A DNA stretch of 64,000 nucleotides from Roseibium album (GTDB lineage Bacteria; Pseudomonadota; Alphaproteobacteria; Rhizobiales; Stappiaceae). Shown here in pieces: positions 41,221-49,927 of this stretch. Below the pieces are notes generated by a model. It was not told the origin of the DNA, ran no database searches, and worked only from the letters and a program-made list of their open reading frames with translations. How positions within the stretch are numbered: the first letter of the stretch is position 1; each line of letters begins with the position of its first letter. A program made the position numbers and the translations under genes. The stretch covers positions 147,885 through 211,884 of the forward strand of contig CXTY01000013.1 of NCBI GenBank assembly GCA_001404055.1. The letters are read 5' to 3'.

Positions 41221-42755
41221 CCATTGATTTTCTATCGTTGGACTTGTCCGCATTTCACTTCATTCGCCCCTGGTGGCTCGTTGCCCTGCTTATTGTTTCT
41301 TTCTTGTGGTGGATGGTCCGAAAGGCTGCAACACAGAATATCGAGCTCCCAGCAGTCATCGCTCCTCATCTGGCACAGGCGATGACCATCGGACAACAGG
41401 ACAGCAAGCGTCTGCGCCCTATCGATAGCGCTGCTATTATTCTGGGATTGCTGGTGTTAGGTGCATCGGGACCAACCTGGTCGCGCGTTCCAAATCCGCT
41501 CGTAGCGGATACGGCTCCGCTCATCGTTGTCTTGAAAGTTTCAAAATCCATGATGCAGACGGACGTTCCGCCAAACCGGCTGGAACGGGCAAAACACAAG
41601 ATATTGGATCTCATCAAAGAGCGCGCTGGTGCCAAGACTGCGCTGATTGCCTACGCAGGGACTGCGCATCAAGTTGTTCCACCGACGGAAGATCCCGAAG
41701 TAATCAAACCGTTCCTGGAGGGACTTGATCCTTCCGTCATGCCGCAGGATGGAGAGGCAGCCCGCTTGGCACTCGGTATGGCGCAAGAAACTCTTGCAAC
41801 TTTGGACACCCCGGGCACAATTTTGTTTCTGCTAGATCGCATAACGGATGCTGACAAGCGTGCCTTTGCTGAATACGCAAACAATGATGGTGCTCCCGTT
41901 ATTTTCTGGTTTTCCGGCAAAGATCAAACCGCGCGCGACGCCCTTTCAGATTTAACAAGCGCAACGGTAATAGACATCACGCCCGACACAAGCGATGTAA
42001 ATTCTGTCCTTCGCAACATTGAGGCTGCGTACCAGGCCGCACTTTCAAAAGACGAACGTCAAAAATGGAAGGATCAGGGTTGGGTTTTTGCCTGGCCAGC
42101 TGCGATCCTTCTGCTTTTTTGGTTCCGGAAGGGCTGGACGATGCAATGGGCGGCAGTCGTATTTGCCGTTGGTCTCTCTTTACCGGCAACCGACGTCAGG
42201 GCGGAAGGCTGGCGCGACTGGTTCTTCACGGCGGACCAACAGGGATATTTGGCGTTTGAAGCCAAGGATTATCAAAAGGCTGCCGATAATTTCGAAGATC
42301 CCATGTGGAAAGCCTATTCGTTGTACCGGCTTGGTAAATACGAAGATGCGGCAGAGATGTATGGGTGGCAGGAAAGCTCGGATGCTGCTGTAGGCGAAGG
42401 CATGTCGTTGATAAAGTCTCGCTCATACAGACCTGCAATAGATGCATTTGAAAAGGCGCTTCAGCGTGATCCAGACAATGCAATAGCTGAGCGAAATCTG
42501 GAATTGGCTCGCTATATTCTTGAATATATTGAGACCACCCGGGAACAGTCGGACACAGGTGAGGAATCTGGCATTGGCGCCGACGATATTGTCTACGACA
42601 ATGAGGCAGGTCGTGGATCGGATAGCCAGCAACCACAAGAAACCGGGGAGACGGTCCCTGAGTCGGCTGAACAGTGGATGCGTACCGTTGACACCCGCAC
42701 GGGAGATTTTCTCAAGTCCAGATTTGCACTTGAAGCCGCCAGAGGCCCGCAATGA
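41217..42755 (+). CDS. BatB-like vWA protein fused to TPR (BatB/BatC type) with broken MIDAS
   Basis: 512 residues. Membrane segments near residues 18-34 and 58-78, vWA region about 95-270, membrane segments near 290-325, then TPR helices (about 345-430) and an acidic C-terminus. The vWA first motif reads V-L-K-V-S-K-S-M where D-x-S-x-S is expected, and the third-site region is L-L-D-R-I-T-D rather than S-D-G, so metal binding is probably lost. It combines the roles of BatB and the TPR protein BatC. Coupled to both neighbours by ATGA overlaps. Confidence 0.85.
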   Translation: MTIDFLSLDLSAFHFIRPWWLVALLIVSFLWWMVRKAATQNIELPAVIAPHLAQAMTIGQQDSKRLRPIDSAAIILGLLVLGASGPTWSRVPNPLVADTAPLIVVLKVSKSMMQTDVPPNRLERAKHKILDLIKERAGAKTALIAYAGTAHQVVPPTEDPEVIKPFLEGLDPSVMPQDGEAARLALGMAQETLATLDTPGTILFLLDRITDADKRAFAEYANNDGAPVIFWFSGKDQTARDALSDLTSATVIDITPDTSDVNSVLRNIEAAYQAALSKDERQKWKDQGWVFAWPAAILLLFWFRKGWTMQWAAVVFAVGLSLPATDVRAEGWRDWFFTADQQGYLAFEAKDYQKAADNFEDPMWKAYSLYRLGKYEDAAEMYGWQESSDAAVGEGMSLIKSRSYRPAIDAFEKALQRDPDNAIAERNLELARYILEYIETTREQSDTGEESGIGADDIVYDNEAGRGSDSQQPQETGETVPESAEQWMRTVDTRTGDFLKSRFALEAARGPQ

Positions 42756-44056
42756 CCCGACTTTTGCTCTTGGTTGCTTATCTTTGTTTTTCGAACGTTG
42801 CCTCTGCGCAGGAGCAAGGCACACCGATATTGCGAACAAGCCTCGAAATAGACACCACGATTCCAGGCCAACCTTTGCTCTATCGTGTAACGCTTCTTGT
42901 TCCCACGTGGATGCCGAAGCCGCCGGTATTTCCCAGTCTTGAAGCTCCCAATGTCGTGGTTCGTTTGCCACCCCGCGCTTCCGGTCCGACAAGCGAGAGG
43001 ATCAATGGCGAAACATGGTCTGGCATATCTCGTTTATATCGCCTGTACCCAATGGTGCCGGGTGTCTTTGTAATTCCTGCAGGCACCATCAAAGTTACTT
43101 ACGCAGACCCAGAGACATCGAAACCGATAGAGACTGATGTCCAGACGGAAATTTTTAGCATCACCGGTCAGGTACCTCCCGGGGCGGAGGAACTGGACCC
43201 TTTTCTTGCCGCCAAGTCGCTCAAATTAGACCGAAAAATTGATTGTGAAACAGAAGGATTGAGCGCCGGAGACGCACTAAAGATTACAACACGGGTCAGC
43301 GTTTCCGGCGTGTCCCCGATGTTTATTCCCCCGATAGCAACGGATTTGAATTTTGACGGGTTTTCGGTCTATTCAAATGAGCCGCTTCTCGAAGAGAAAG
43401 AGGACCGCGGTATCCTTTCAGGTGACAGAACGGAAGTCGAAACGATAGTTGCCGAATTTTCCGGGTCTTACGAATTACCCGAACTCTTACTTTCCTGGTA
43501 CAACCTCGACAGCGGCCAGGTTGAAACAGCTTCGGTTCCCGCAATTTCTTTCGAAATCACCGGTGTTACTCCAGATCTTATCCAACCTGCAGAACCGCTT
43601 GATTGGCGAAGTCTTGCTATTCAGGCGCTGGGTATTGTTGTTGTACTTGCGATCCTGGCGCTGGCTTTCCGCCGTTTGATGCGAAGACTCATGAGGTTCT
43701 TGCAACATCGTCGGAAACTTTACCGCTCGTCTGAATTATTCGCCTTCAGACAATTGCAAAAGAAAATTTGGCAACGGGATTTCGATGCGGCTACGCGCGC
43801 AGGGCTTGAGTGGCAATCACGTTTGAACGCCTCGGACAATACGATTGACTGGACCCGGTTCGAGATGGCAGTAGTTGAACTGGGCGCTACATACTATGGA
43901 ACTCAATCTTTGTCCGGGACCGCCGAGCACAACAAACATTGGCGCGGATTAGGGCTTGAAGTCCGACGCGTCAGACGGCAGTTGCGTCATAACATGAAAG
44001 AGAAGCGCGCTTACGTTCTCCCTGGGCTCAATCCGGATTCCCGGCCCATCAGCTAG
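42752..44056 (+). CDS. BatD-like membrane protein
   Basis: 434 residues. A signal peptide (cleavage near V-A-S-A-Q), a large periplasmic beta-rich region, one membrane segment (about 288-307), and a basic cytoplasmic tail (R-R-L-M-R-R-L-M-R-F-L-Q-H-R-R-K). This is BatD/oxygen-tolerance protein architecture. Last gene of the operon; its 3' end overlaps the convergent gntR by 8 bp. Confidence 0.82.
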   Translation: MTRLLLLVAYLCFSNVASAQEQGTPILRTSLEIDTTIPGQPLLYRVTLLVPTWMPKPPVFPSLEAPNVVVRLPPRASGPTSERINGETWSGISRLYRLYPMVPGVFVIPAGTIKVTYADPETSKPIETDVQTEIFSITGQVPPGAEELDPFLAAKSLKLDRKIDCETEGLSAGDALKITTRVSVSGVSPMFIPPIATDLNFDGFSVYSNEPLLEEKEDRGILSGDRTEVETIVAEFSGSYELPELLLSWYNLDSGQVETASVPAISFEITGVTPDLIQPAEPLDWRSLAIQALGIVVVLAILALAFRRLMRRLMRFLQHRRKLYRSSELFAFRQLQKKIWQRDFDAATRAGLEWQSRLNASDNTIDWTRFEMAVVELGATYYGTQSLSGTAEHNKHWRGLGLEVRRVRRQLRHNMKEKRAYVLPGLNPDSRPIS

Positions 44057-44765
44057 ACTGCCTGTCCTTCTGTTTTTTCAAGCGAATGAACCCCATGGAC
44101 AAATGCGCTCGCCTCGTGAGGGCTGCAGCCTGAAGGTCTCCAAGGGATATTGCGTCAGCAATGTCTTCTATTTCGCTGCAGAAGATATCAACTTCAGTGG
44201 ATAGATCCATGTTCGGAATCAGCTTCAACCAGATGCGGCAGGTTTGATAAAACAGTTTTTCAGAAACGTCTCTCAGAGGCAGATTTTCTGTAAGCTCCTG
44301 AAAGGCATGGAAAAAATCTATATTCAATCTGGCAAAATTATCTCTGTTTGGCTGAGTTCTTAAACTGTCTGCTCGATTGCGCATCGCATCGAACAATTCC
44401 AGCAAGTTCGACTGCGCAGAACTTGGTGAAAGCCTGCCGGTCAACTCGTTCAGTTCCATGCGCAGTTGATAAACCTGGCTGAGTTCTTCGAGGTCTATGT
44501 CAGTCACAAGTGTGCCTACACCCTGCTGCGACTGCAAAAGGCCATCAGCCTCCAGGATTTTCAACGCTTTTCGCAATGGCGACCGGCTGACACCAAACTC
44601 ATCTGCAATTGCTTCTTCACTCAACTGAGAACCTGGGGCGTAGACAAGCATGCAAATCCGATCACGCAGCTCCGAATACATGATTTCGAACCGTTCCTGG
44701 GCATTCTCTGCATCACCCAACCGGTTAGCTACGGAGCCAGCCTCGTTTTCGTGAACTTCGCTCAT
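44049..44765 (-). CDS. GntR family regulator, FCD (FadR) subfamily
   Basis: 238 residues. A winged helix near residues 25-90 (Q-L-S-E-E-A-I-A-D-E-F-G-V-S-R-S-P-L-R-K-A-L) is followed by an all-helical FCD effector domain (Y-Q-L-R-M-E-L-N-E-L, F-H-A-F-Q-E-L-T). It is distal in the doeA-M20 operon, joined to the M20 gene by an ATGA overlap, and very likely controls the ectoine locus through the two TTGTAtACAA-type sites at 47150 and 47234. Known ectoine clusters often carry the MocR-type EnuR instead. The inducer is probably an ectoine breakdown product (inference). Confidence 0.88.
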   Translation of the reverse strand: MSEVHENEAGSVANRLGDAENAQERFEIMYSELRDRICMLVYAPGSQLSEEAIADEFGVSRSPLRKALKILEADGLLQSQQGVGTLVTDIDLEELSQVYQLRMELNELTGRLSPSSAQSNLLELFDAMRNRADSLRTQPNRDNFARLNIDFFHAFQELTENLPLRDVSEKLFYQTCRIWLKLIPNMDLSTEVDIFCSEIEDIADAISLGDLQAAALTRRAHLSMGFIRLKKQKDRQSS

Positions 44766-45937
44766 TCCGGTTTCACTAATGTTCTTTCCAATCCATCCAG
44801 CATCGAGAGGCATTTTTCCAATTGCCCGGTCGTGACAAATTCATCCGGCTGATGCGCTTGTGCAATGGATCCAGGACCACACACAACCACTGACATACCA
44901 AGCGCCTGAAATAGACCAGCTTCAGTGCCGAAGGAAACAACGTCGCTAAGGTTTGCACCGGTTAGTGAAAAAACGAGTTCCCTGGCTTCGTTCTCCCGCA
45001 TGACCGCCAATCCGGCCACTTCACCAATTACTTCTGTCACGATATCTGCCTCCGGATGGACAGCCTTCATTTGCGGCAGCAGGACTTCCTGACAGTACTT
45101 TTCAAGCGCTGATTTGATTTCCGTTGCATCCGATGACCGAACCGGACGCATCTCCCATTCGACCGCGCAATGCCGGGCAATGACATTCCTGGCCGAACCA
45201 CCCTCGATGCAACCTGTTTGAATTGTCGTCCACGGAGGCGAGAAACTCGAACTGTCCGGCCCTGCCCGCTCCTTCATGCACTCGGACAATTCCATAAGTT
45301 TGCAGATGTAGGATGCAGCCACATGAATTGCGTTGACGCCCTTGTCTGGCTCTGAGCCATGACCGTCTGTTCCATGAAAACTTGTTGTGTATTCATAGCA
45401 CCCCTTGTGACCTTCGATGACGCGCATTTCTGTTGGCTCGCCAATGATGACTACAGACGGACGTAGATCGTCGTCTTGGAGTTCTTCAGCCAGGTGCCGG
45501 GCGCCCAGGCAACCAACTTCCTCGTCATATGTGAGCGCTACATGAAGTGGCCTTTGCAAATCAAGAACGCTGTAATCATCGAGTTTTGCAAGGACACAAG
45601 CGATGAACCCCTTCATATCGCAGGCGCCACGTCCAAAGACAAAGTCGTCCTTGACCTGCATTTTAAAGGGATCGCTGCTCCATTCGGCAGCATTTGCAGG
45701 CACAACATCCGAATGGCCTGACAGGACAATACCACCAGAAACATCTGGTCCAAGGGTCGCGAAAAGGTTTGCCTTTTTTCCCGAATTGTCCTTGGAAACC
45801 CGCACCCGGGCACCCTTGGTTTGCAGCAGTTCCGCAGCAAAAGTAATCAGATCAAGATTGCTGTCAGCCGAAACCGTCGGATATCCGATCAGCTTTTCCA
45901 AAATTGAAATAGTGCTGTCTAAACGCTTGTGTTTCAT
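44762..45937 (-). CDS. M20 family deacetylase (ArgE-like), probable N-acetyl-diaminobutyrate deacetylase
   Basis: 391 residues, with M20 zinc motifs S-G-H-S-D-V-V-P, G-R-G-A-C-D-M-K-G and T-Y-D-E-E-V-G-C. Sequence alone says acetylornithine deacetylase type. Between doeA (7 bp upstream) and the GntR gene (ATGA overlap), the likely substrate is N-acetyl-2,4-diaminobutyrate, the product of ectoine ring opening. That is an inference; acetylornithine itself differs by one methylene. Characterised ectoine clusters that I know use an AstE-like DoeB/EutE for this step. Confidence 0.85.
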   Translation of the reverse strand: MKHKRLDSTISILEKLIGYPTVSADSNLDLITFAAELLQTKGARVRVSKDNSGKKANLFATLGPDVSGGIVLSGHSDVVPANAAEWSSDPFKMQVKDDFVFGRGACDMKGFIACVLAKLDDYSVLDLQRPLHVALTYDEEVGCLGARHLAEELQDDDLRPSVVIIGEPTEMRVIEGHKGCYEYTTSFHGTDGHGSEPDKGVNAIHVAASYICKLMELSECMKERAGPDSSSFSPPWTTIQTGCIEGGSARNVIARHCAVEWEMRPVRSSDATEIKSALEKYCQEVLLPQMKAVHPEADIVTEVIGEVAGLAVMRENEARELVFSLTGANLSDVVSFGTEAGLFQALGMSVVVCGPGSIAQAHQPDEFVTTGQLEKCLSMLDGLERTLVKPE

Positions 45938-45944
45938 GGCGGCC

Positions 45945-47129
45945 TCAGTTCTTGATGAATAGACCGCGTGGCCGGTCACAGAGGCATTCAGCAGGCCCTT
46001 GATCCTTGATCAAAATGCTTTCCGTGATCTCGAGACCCCAACCGTCCATCCAAAGGCCTGGCATGAAGTGGAAAGTCATTCCTGGTTTCAGGACAGTCTC
46101 ATCAACTTCACGAATTGAAATTGTCCGTTCGCCCCAGTCCGGAGGGTAGGAAATTCCGATCGGATAACCAGCTCTTGCGCCACGTTCTATTCCTGCTGCT
46201 GTCAAAGGTTTCGCAAGAGCCCTAGCAATATCGCCAGCCACATTACCGGCTTTTGCAGCTTCCAATCCTGCCTCAAGGCCCTCGCTCAACGCTTTTTCCG
46301 CGTCCAGGAGGTATTGTGGCGGCTTGCCGAAAAAGATGGTCCTGCAAAGCGGTGCGTGATAACGGCGGTAGCAGCCCGAGATTTCAAAGAATGTTGCTAC
46401 ATCCGGCTGAAGTGTTCTGCCATCCCAGGTGAGATGCGGTGCAGACGCGTCCGCCCCGCTCGGAAGCAAGGGAACAATTGCCGGATAATCTCCCCAGGCA
46501 TCGTCCAGTCCACGGATCGCGTCGGCATATATATCGGCGACCAGATCTGACTTTCGCATACCAACTTCCACGCGTTCGTAAATGCCGTCGACGATCTTCT
46601 CTGAGATCCGGGCGGCCTTACGCATGAAAGCCAGTTCTTCATCTGACTTAACTGCACGCAACCAATTGACCATGCTTGTTGCATCTATGAATTCAACATT
46701 TGGCAACTCTTCCTTCATGGTCAGATAGGCTTTGGCGGAAAAATAGTAGTTCTCGAGCTCAACGCCGATCCTCTTTGCCCCATATCCCTTTGAAATCAAG
46801 AGGCCAGCCAGATCCTGCATCGGATGCCGTTCTGTCGACTGAATATAGTGATCGCCGTATTTCGTTACGCGTACGTCGTCCATCCAGACAGTACGTTTGG
46901 CGCCATTGGAATCCTGTTGTCTCCCCCACCAGATCGGATCTTCGTCAAGGAACACCAATACACCTTGGTGAACATAGAACGACCAGCCGTCATAGCCTGT
47001 AATCCAAGCCATATTCGAAGGGTCTTCAACGAACAGGACATCTATCCCGCGCGCTGTCATGTCATTGCGTACCAAGCCAAGTCGACGTTCGTACTCGACG
47101 TTTGAAAATGGAATATTCAATCCAGGCAT
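45945..47129 (-). CDS. doeA: Ectoine hydrolase
   Basis: 394 residues, creatinase/M24 pita-bread fold with an N-terminal domain (1-160). D-P-S-N-M-A-W-I-T-G-Y-D-G-W-S-F-Y-V-H-Q is the ectoine hydrolase (DoeA/EutD) signature. Where metallo-M24 enzymes have two Asp ligands, this reads F-F-E-I-S-G-C-Y-R-R-Y-H-A-P-L-C-R-T, fitting a metal-free hydrolase. It opens the ectoine ring to N-acetyl-diaminobutyrate. ATG at 47129 follows GGAGGG. First gene of the minus-strand operon. Confidence 0.93.
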   Translation of the reverse strand: MPGLNIPFSNVEYERRLGLVRNDMTARGIDVLFVEDPSNMAWITGYDGWSFYVHQGVLVFLDEDPIWWGRQQDSNGAKRTVWMDDVRVTKYGDHYIQSTERHPMQDLAGLLISKGYGAKRIGVELENYYFSAKAYLTMKEELPNVEFIDATSMVNWLRAVKSDEELAFMRKAARISEKIVDGIYERVEVGMRKSDLVADIYADAIRGLDDAWGDYPAIVPLLPSGADASAPHLTWDGRTLQPDVATFFEISGCYRRYHAPLCRTIFFGKPPQYLLDAEKALSEGLEAGLEAAKAGNVAGDIARALAKPLTAAGIERGARAGYPIGISYPPDWGERTISIREVDETVLKPGMTFHFMPGLWMDGWGLEITESILIKDQGPAECLCDRPRGLFIKN

Positions 47130-47149
47130 GATCCCTCCAATGATCTTAT

Positions 47150-47159
47150 TTGTATACAA
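47150..47159. promoter_or_regulatory. Operator 1 for the GntR/FCD regulator (TTGTATACAA)
   Basis: A perfect 10-bp palindrome of the GTATAC-centred kind often bound by FCD-type GntR proteins. It lies 21-30 bp upstream of the doeA ATG, where it would overlap the start of transcription or early leader. Confidence 0.6.
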
Positions 47160-47202
47160 CAGTCATATTGAAAGAAAAGTTTTGCAAGTTTTTTCTTTGA
47201 AG

Positions 47203-47231
47203 TTGACGTCTAAACTCTGGGTGACTAGCTT
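47203..47231 (+). promoter_or_regulatory. Candidate eutB promoter
   Basis: TTGACG and TAGCTT separated by 17 bp. The predicted transcription start (about 47238) falls inside operator 2. Confidence 0.5.
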
Positions 47232-47233
47232 AC

Positions 47234-47243
47234 TTGTACACAA
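47234..47243. promoter_or_regulatory. Operator 2 for the GntR/FCD regulator (TTGTACACAA)
   Basis: Differs from operator 1 at one base. It overlaps the predicted eutB transcription start, which favours repression of the eutB-eutC-asnC-doeC-doeD unit. Confidence 0.55.
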
Positions 47244-47310
47244 ATGCCACGTTACTCGTCCGATCTAAATGGTAAGGCAATAGTCCCAAGGCTAAACGAA
47301 AGGCGCGTTT

Positions 47311-48318
47311 ATGGACCTAACGCTTGCAGAAATCTTCGCTGCTCAACGAACAATTTCCGGCAAGGTCACACGCACGCCTCTGCTGCCCTCGCGCCATCTT
47401 AGCGAAGTCGCCGGGTTGCCCTTCTTTCTGAAGATGGAGACGATGCAGCCGACAGGCGCATTCAAACTGCGAGGGGCGATGAATGCAGCCCAGAAAGTTC
47501 CTGAAGGTACACATACCCTCACCTGCTGTTCGACAGGAAATCACGGTCGTAGTGTTGCATTCGCCGCACGAAAACTGGGTATCAAGTCTGTTATCTGCAT
47601 GTCGTCACTAGTGCCACAAGCCAAGATCGACGGGATCAAGGCGCTTGGAGCAGGCATTCGCATCGTCGGCACAAGTCAGGATGACGCGCTTGCCGAATGC
47701 CAGACATTGGCGCGCGAAGAAGGTGTCTCCGAAATTTCACCGTTCGACGATCCGCTCGTTATTGCCGGTCAAGGTACAATTGGACTTGAGATACTCGAAG
47801 ACCTTCCCAACGTGAAGACGCTGTTGGTGCCCCTGTCTGGCGGCGGATTGGCTGCAGGCGTTGCCCTGGCTGCGAAGTCCATCAATCCGGCAATCAGAGT
47901 AATTGGCCTGACTATGGACCGCGGCGCAGCCATGTATGCTTCGCTCAATGCAGGACGCCCCGTAGACATCACAGAAGTCGAAAGTCTCGCGGATTCTCTT
48001 GGTGGTGGCATTGGGTTGAATAACCAGCGCTCCTTTGCGCTCTGCAAAAAATTTCTCGACGATGTCATTCTGGTCAGCGAAGAAGAAATCTATCAGGCCA
48101 TGCAGATGCTCTATTTCGAAGAAGCCCAAGTTGCTGAAGGCGCTAGTGTTGTGGGAATAGCCGCATGCATTGCTGGCAAACTTCCAGATCTGACCGGTCC
48201 CATTGCGACCATCGTGACTGGTCGCAATGTCGACATGCGCGCATTTACGAATGTCATCACTGGCAAAGATATTATTCTGGGTGACTACCGGTTGAAGGGA
48301 GCTGCTTATGTCTCATGA
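47311..48318 (+). CDS. eutB: EutB-type PLP-dependent serine/threonine dehydratase family enzyme
   Basis: 335 residues, fold type II PLP enzyme. K52 in P-T-G-A-F-K-L-R-G-A would bind PLP, S-T-G-N-H-G-R-S is the asparagine loop, and S-G-G-G-L-A-A-G binds the phosphate. Next to eutC and in an ectoine locus this is best read as EutB, which with EutC (and EutA elsewhere) acts on hydroxyectoine. Without the context it would be called threonine dehydratase. It heads the plus-strand unit, and its 3' end overlaps eutC by 11 bp. Confidence 0.88.
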   Translation: MDLTLAEIFAAQRTISGKVTRTPLLPSRHLSEVAGLPFFLKMETMQPTGAFKLRGAMNAAQKVPEGTHTLTCCSTGNHGRSVAFAARKLGIKSVICMSSLVPQAKIDGIKALGAGIRIVGTSQDDALAECQTLAREEGVSEISPFDDPLVIAGQGTIGLEILEDLPNVKTLLVPLSGGGLAAGVALAAKSINPAIRVIGLTMDRGAAMYASLNAGRPVDITEVESLADSLGGGIGLNNQRSFALCKKFLDDVILVSEEEIYQAMQMLYFEEAQVAEGASVVGIAACIAGKLPDLTGPIATIVTGRNVDMRAFTNVITGKDIILGDYRLKGAAYVS

Positions 48319-49303
48319 GATCAAGATCATCACGGAGACAGACCTGCGCCAGTTCATACAACTCGATATGGAAAGCATCGATTGCATCAAAGATGCCTTT
48401 GCAAAACTTTCAACCGTTGACGTGGTGATGCCTCCAATCTTGTCCATGACGCTGCCGGACGCCAACGCAGAGGTCGATATCAAGACAGCTTATGTGCCGG
48501 GCCTGGACGGCTTTGCAATCAAGGTTTCGCCAGGTTTTTTTGACAATCCATCCTTGGGATTGTCCAGTTTGAACGGCCTAATGGTGCTCCTGTCTGCGAC
48601 AACGGGTTTGGTTCAGGCCGTCTTCCTCGATAATGGGTACCTGACGGACATCCGCACTGCCGCCGCAGGGGCCGTGGCAGCTCGCTATCTGGCTCCCGAG
48701 AATGTATCGACAATTGGAATTCTGGGAACTGGGGTGCAGGCCAGACTGCAGTTGATTGCAGCCTTGAAAGTTCGTCCGGTCAAAAGGGCCCTTGTCTGGG
48801 GACGAGACGCTGGCAAAACAGTGCAATTTACCAAGAAATTGAGTGCCGATCTTGGGATTGAGGTTCACCCCATGCAAGACAGGCAACAGTTGGTGTCAGA
48901 GTGTCAGCTTGTCGTGACAACAACACCCACAAAAGACGCAATTCTTTCCGCCGATTGTCTGCACCCGGGACTGCACATTACAGCAATGGGATCAGATCAG
49001 GAGGACAAGAATGAATTGGACCTGTCTGTCCTCGAAAAGGCAGATCTCCTATTTTGTGATCGAATAAGTCAAAGCACCAAACTCGGTGAACTTCGCACAG
49101 CCCACGATCAAGACCTCAAATCCATCCTGGGAAAAGCGTGTGAGCTGGGTGACGTGATCACCGGAAGAATGCCAGGGAGGGCGAACGAAAATGAAATCAC
49201 GGTATGTGACCTCACCGGAACAGGTGTACAGGACACGGCCATTGCCACACTGGCTCTAGATAAGATGCGCGAGTCGAGTGTCGGCACAACCGTTACGACC
49301 TGA
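48308..49303 (+). CDS. eutC: EutC-type ornithine cyclodeaminase family enzyme
   Basis: 331 residues, ornithine cyclodeaminase/mu-crystallin fold. N-terminal dimer and substrate domain with V-M-P-P-I-L-S-M; NAD-binding motif I-G-I-L-G-T-G-V-Q-A-R-L-Q-L preceded by D-I-R-T-A-A-A-G-A-V-A-A-R. Later D-Q-E-D-K-N-E-L-D and the C-terminal catalytic region T-V-C-D-L-T-G-T-G-V-Q-D. In ectoine loci this family member is EutC, working on hydroxyectoine. GGGAGC lies upstream of the ATG, within the eutB coding end. Confidence 0.88.
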   Translation: MSHEIKIITETDLRQFIQLDMESIDCIKDAFAKLSTVDVVMPPILSMTLPDANAEVDIKTAYVPGLDGFAIKVSPGFFDNPSLGLSSLNGLMVLLSATTGLVQAVFLDNGYLTDIRTAAAGAVAARYLAPENVSTIGILGTGVQARLQLIAALKVRPVKRALVWGRDAGKTVQFTKKLSADLGIEVHPMQDRQQLVSECQLVVTTTPTKDAILSADCLHPGLHITAMGSDQEDKNELDLSVLEKADLLFCDRISQSTKLGELRTAHDQDLKSILGKACELGDVITGRMPGRANENEITVCDLTGTGVQDTAIATLALDKMRESSVGTTVTT

Positions 49304-49321
49304 CCAAGAAGATTATCTATC

Positions 49322-49843
49322 ATGCTTAAACTGGATAAACGGGATCTTGAAATCCTGAGTGTGTTGGCGAAAGAAGGCCGCCTTTCGAAGGCCGACCTCG
49401 CCAAGCGGATAAACCTGAGCCCAAGTCCTTGCTGGAAGCGTCTGGAAAGACTGGAAAAGGCGGGGATCATTGAAGGGTATGCCGCGAAAATCTCCCTGAA
49501 AAATCTAGCACCACATGTCACGGTTTTCGTGACGATTGAACTGGAGCATCACCGAACGGAATATTTCCAAAAATTTGAACATGTGATCCGGGATTGCGAA
49601 GAAGTCGTGTCCTGTTGGGCCATTGGCGGCGGTCTTGACTATCTGATGCAGATTGTAACCCGTGACATTGATGCCTATCAGCGGTTCATAGATGGGTTGT
49701 TGGACAGGGAGTTGAGTGTGGTTCGCTATTTCACCTATGTGGTTACCAAACCTGTGAAACAAACCGCGACTCCGCCTTTGGAGCACTTGCTTACAGGACT
49801 TATGGGAACGGAACATTCAGAAGAAAACGCCGAAAAAGAATAA
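49322..49843 (+). CDS. Lrp/AsnC family regulator of ectoine catabolism
   Basis: 173 residues. An N-terminal helix-turn-helix (R-L-S-K-A-D-L-A-K-R-I-N-L-S-P-S-P-C-W-K-R-L) is followed by a RAM/ligand domain beginning H-V-T-V-F-V-T-I-E-L. AsnC-type regulators are a steady part of ectoine catabolic clusters (DoeX/AsnC). It sits between eutC (18 bp) and doeC, so it is made with the pathway; a role as feed-forward activator is likely but inferred. It gives the locus two regulators, together with the GntR protein. Confidence 0.9.
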   Translation: MLKLDKRDLEILSVLAKEGRLSKADLAKRINLSPSPCWKRLERLEKAGIIEGYAAKISLKNLAPHVTVFVTIELEHHRTEYFQKFEHVIRDCEEVVSCWAIGGGLDYLMQIVTRDIDAYQRFIDGLLDRELSVVRYFTYVVTKPVKQTATPPLEHLLTGLMGTEHSEENAEKE

Positions 49844-49927
49844 TCATGGCCGTTCTGAATGTTCTTTGGTCGTTTCGTTCCCACGACCAAATCTAAGCTG
49901 GAGTTCAATACTCAGAAGGGCTCTGGC

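Noticed and set aside
45999..46013. TTGATccttgATCAA as an FNR/FixK box
   Set aside because: The spacer is five bases instead of four and the site lies within the 3' end of the doeA coding sequence.
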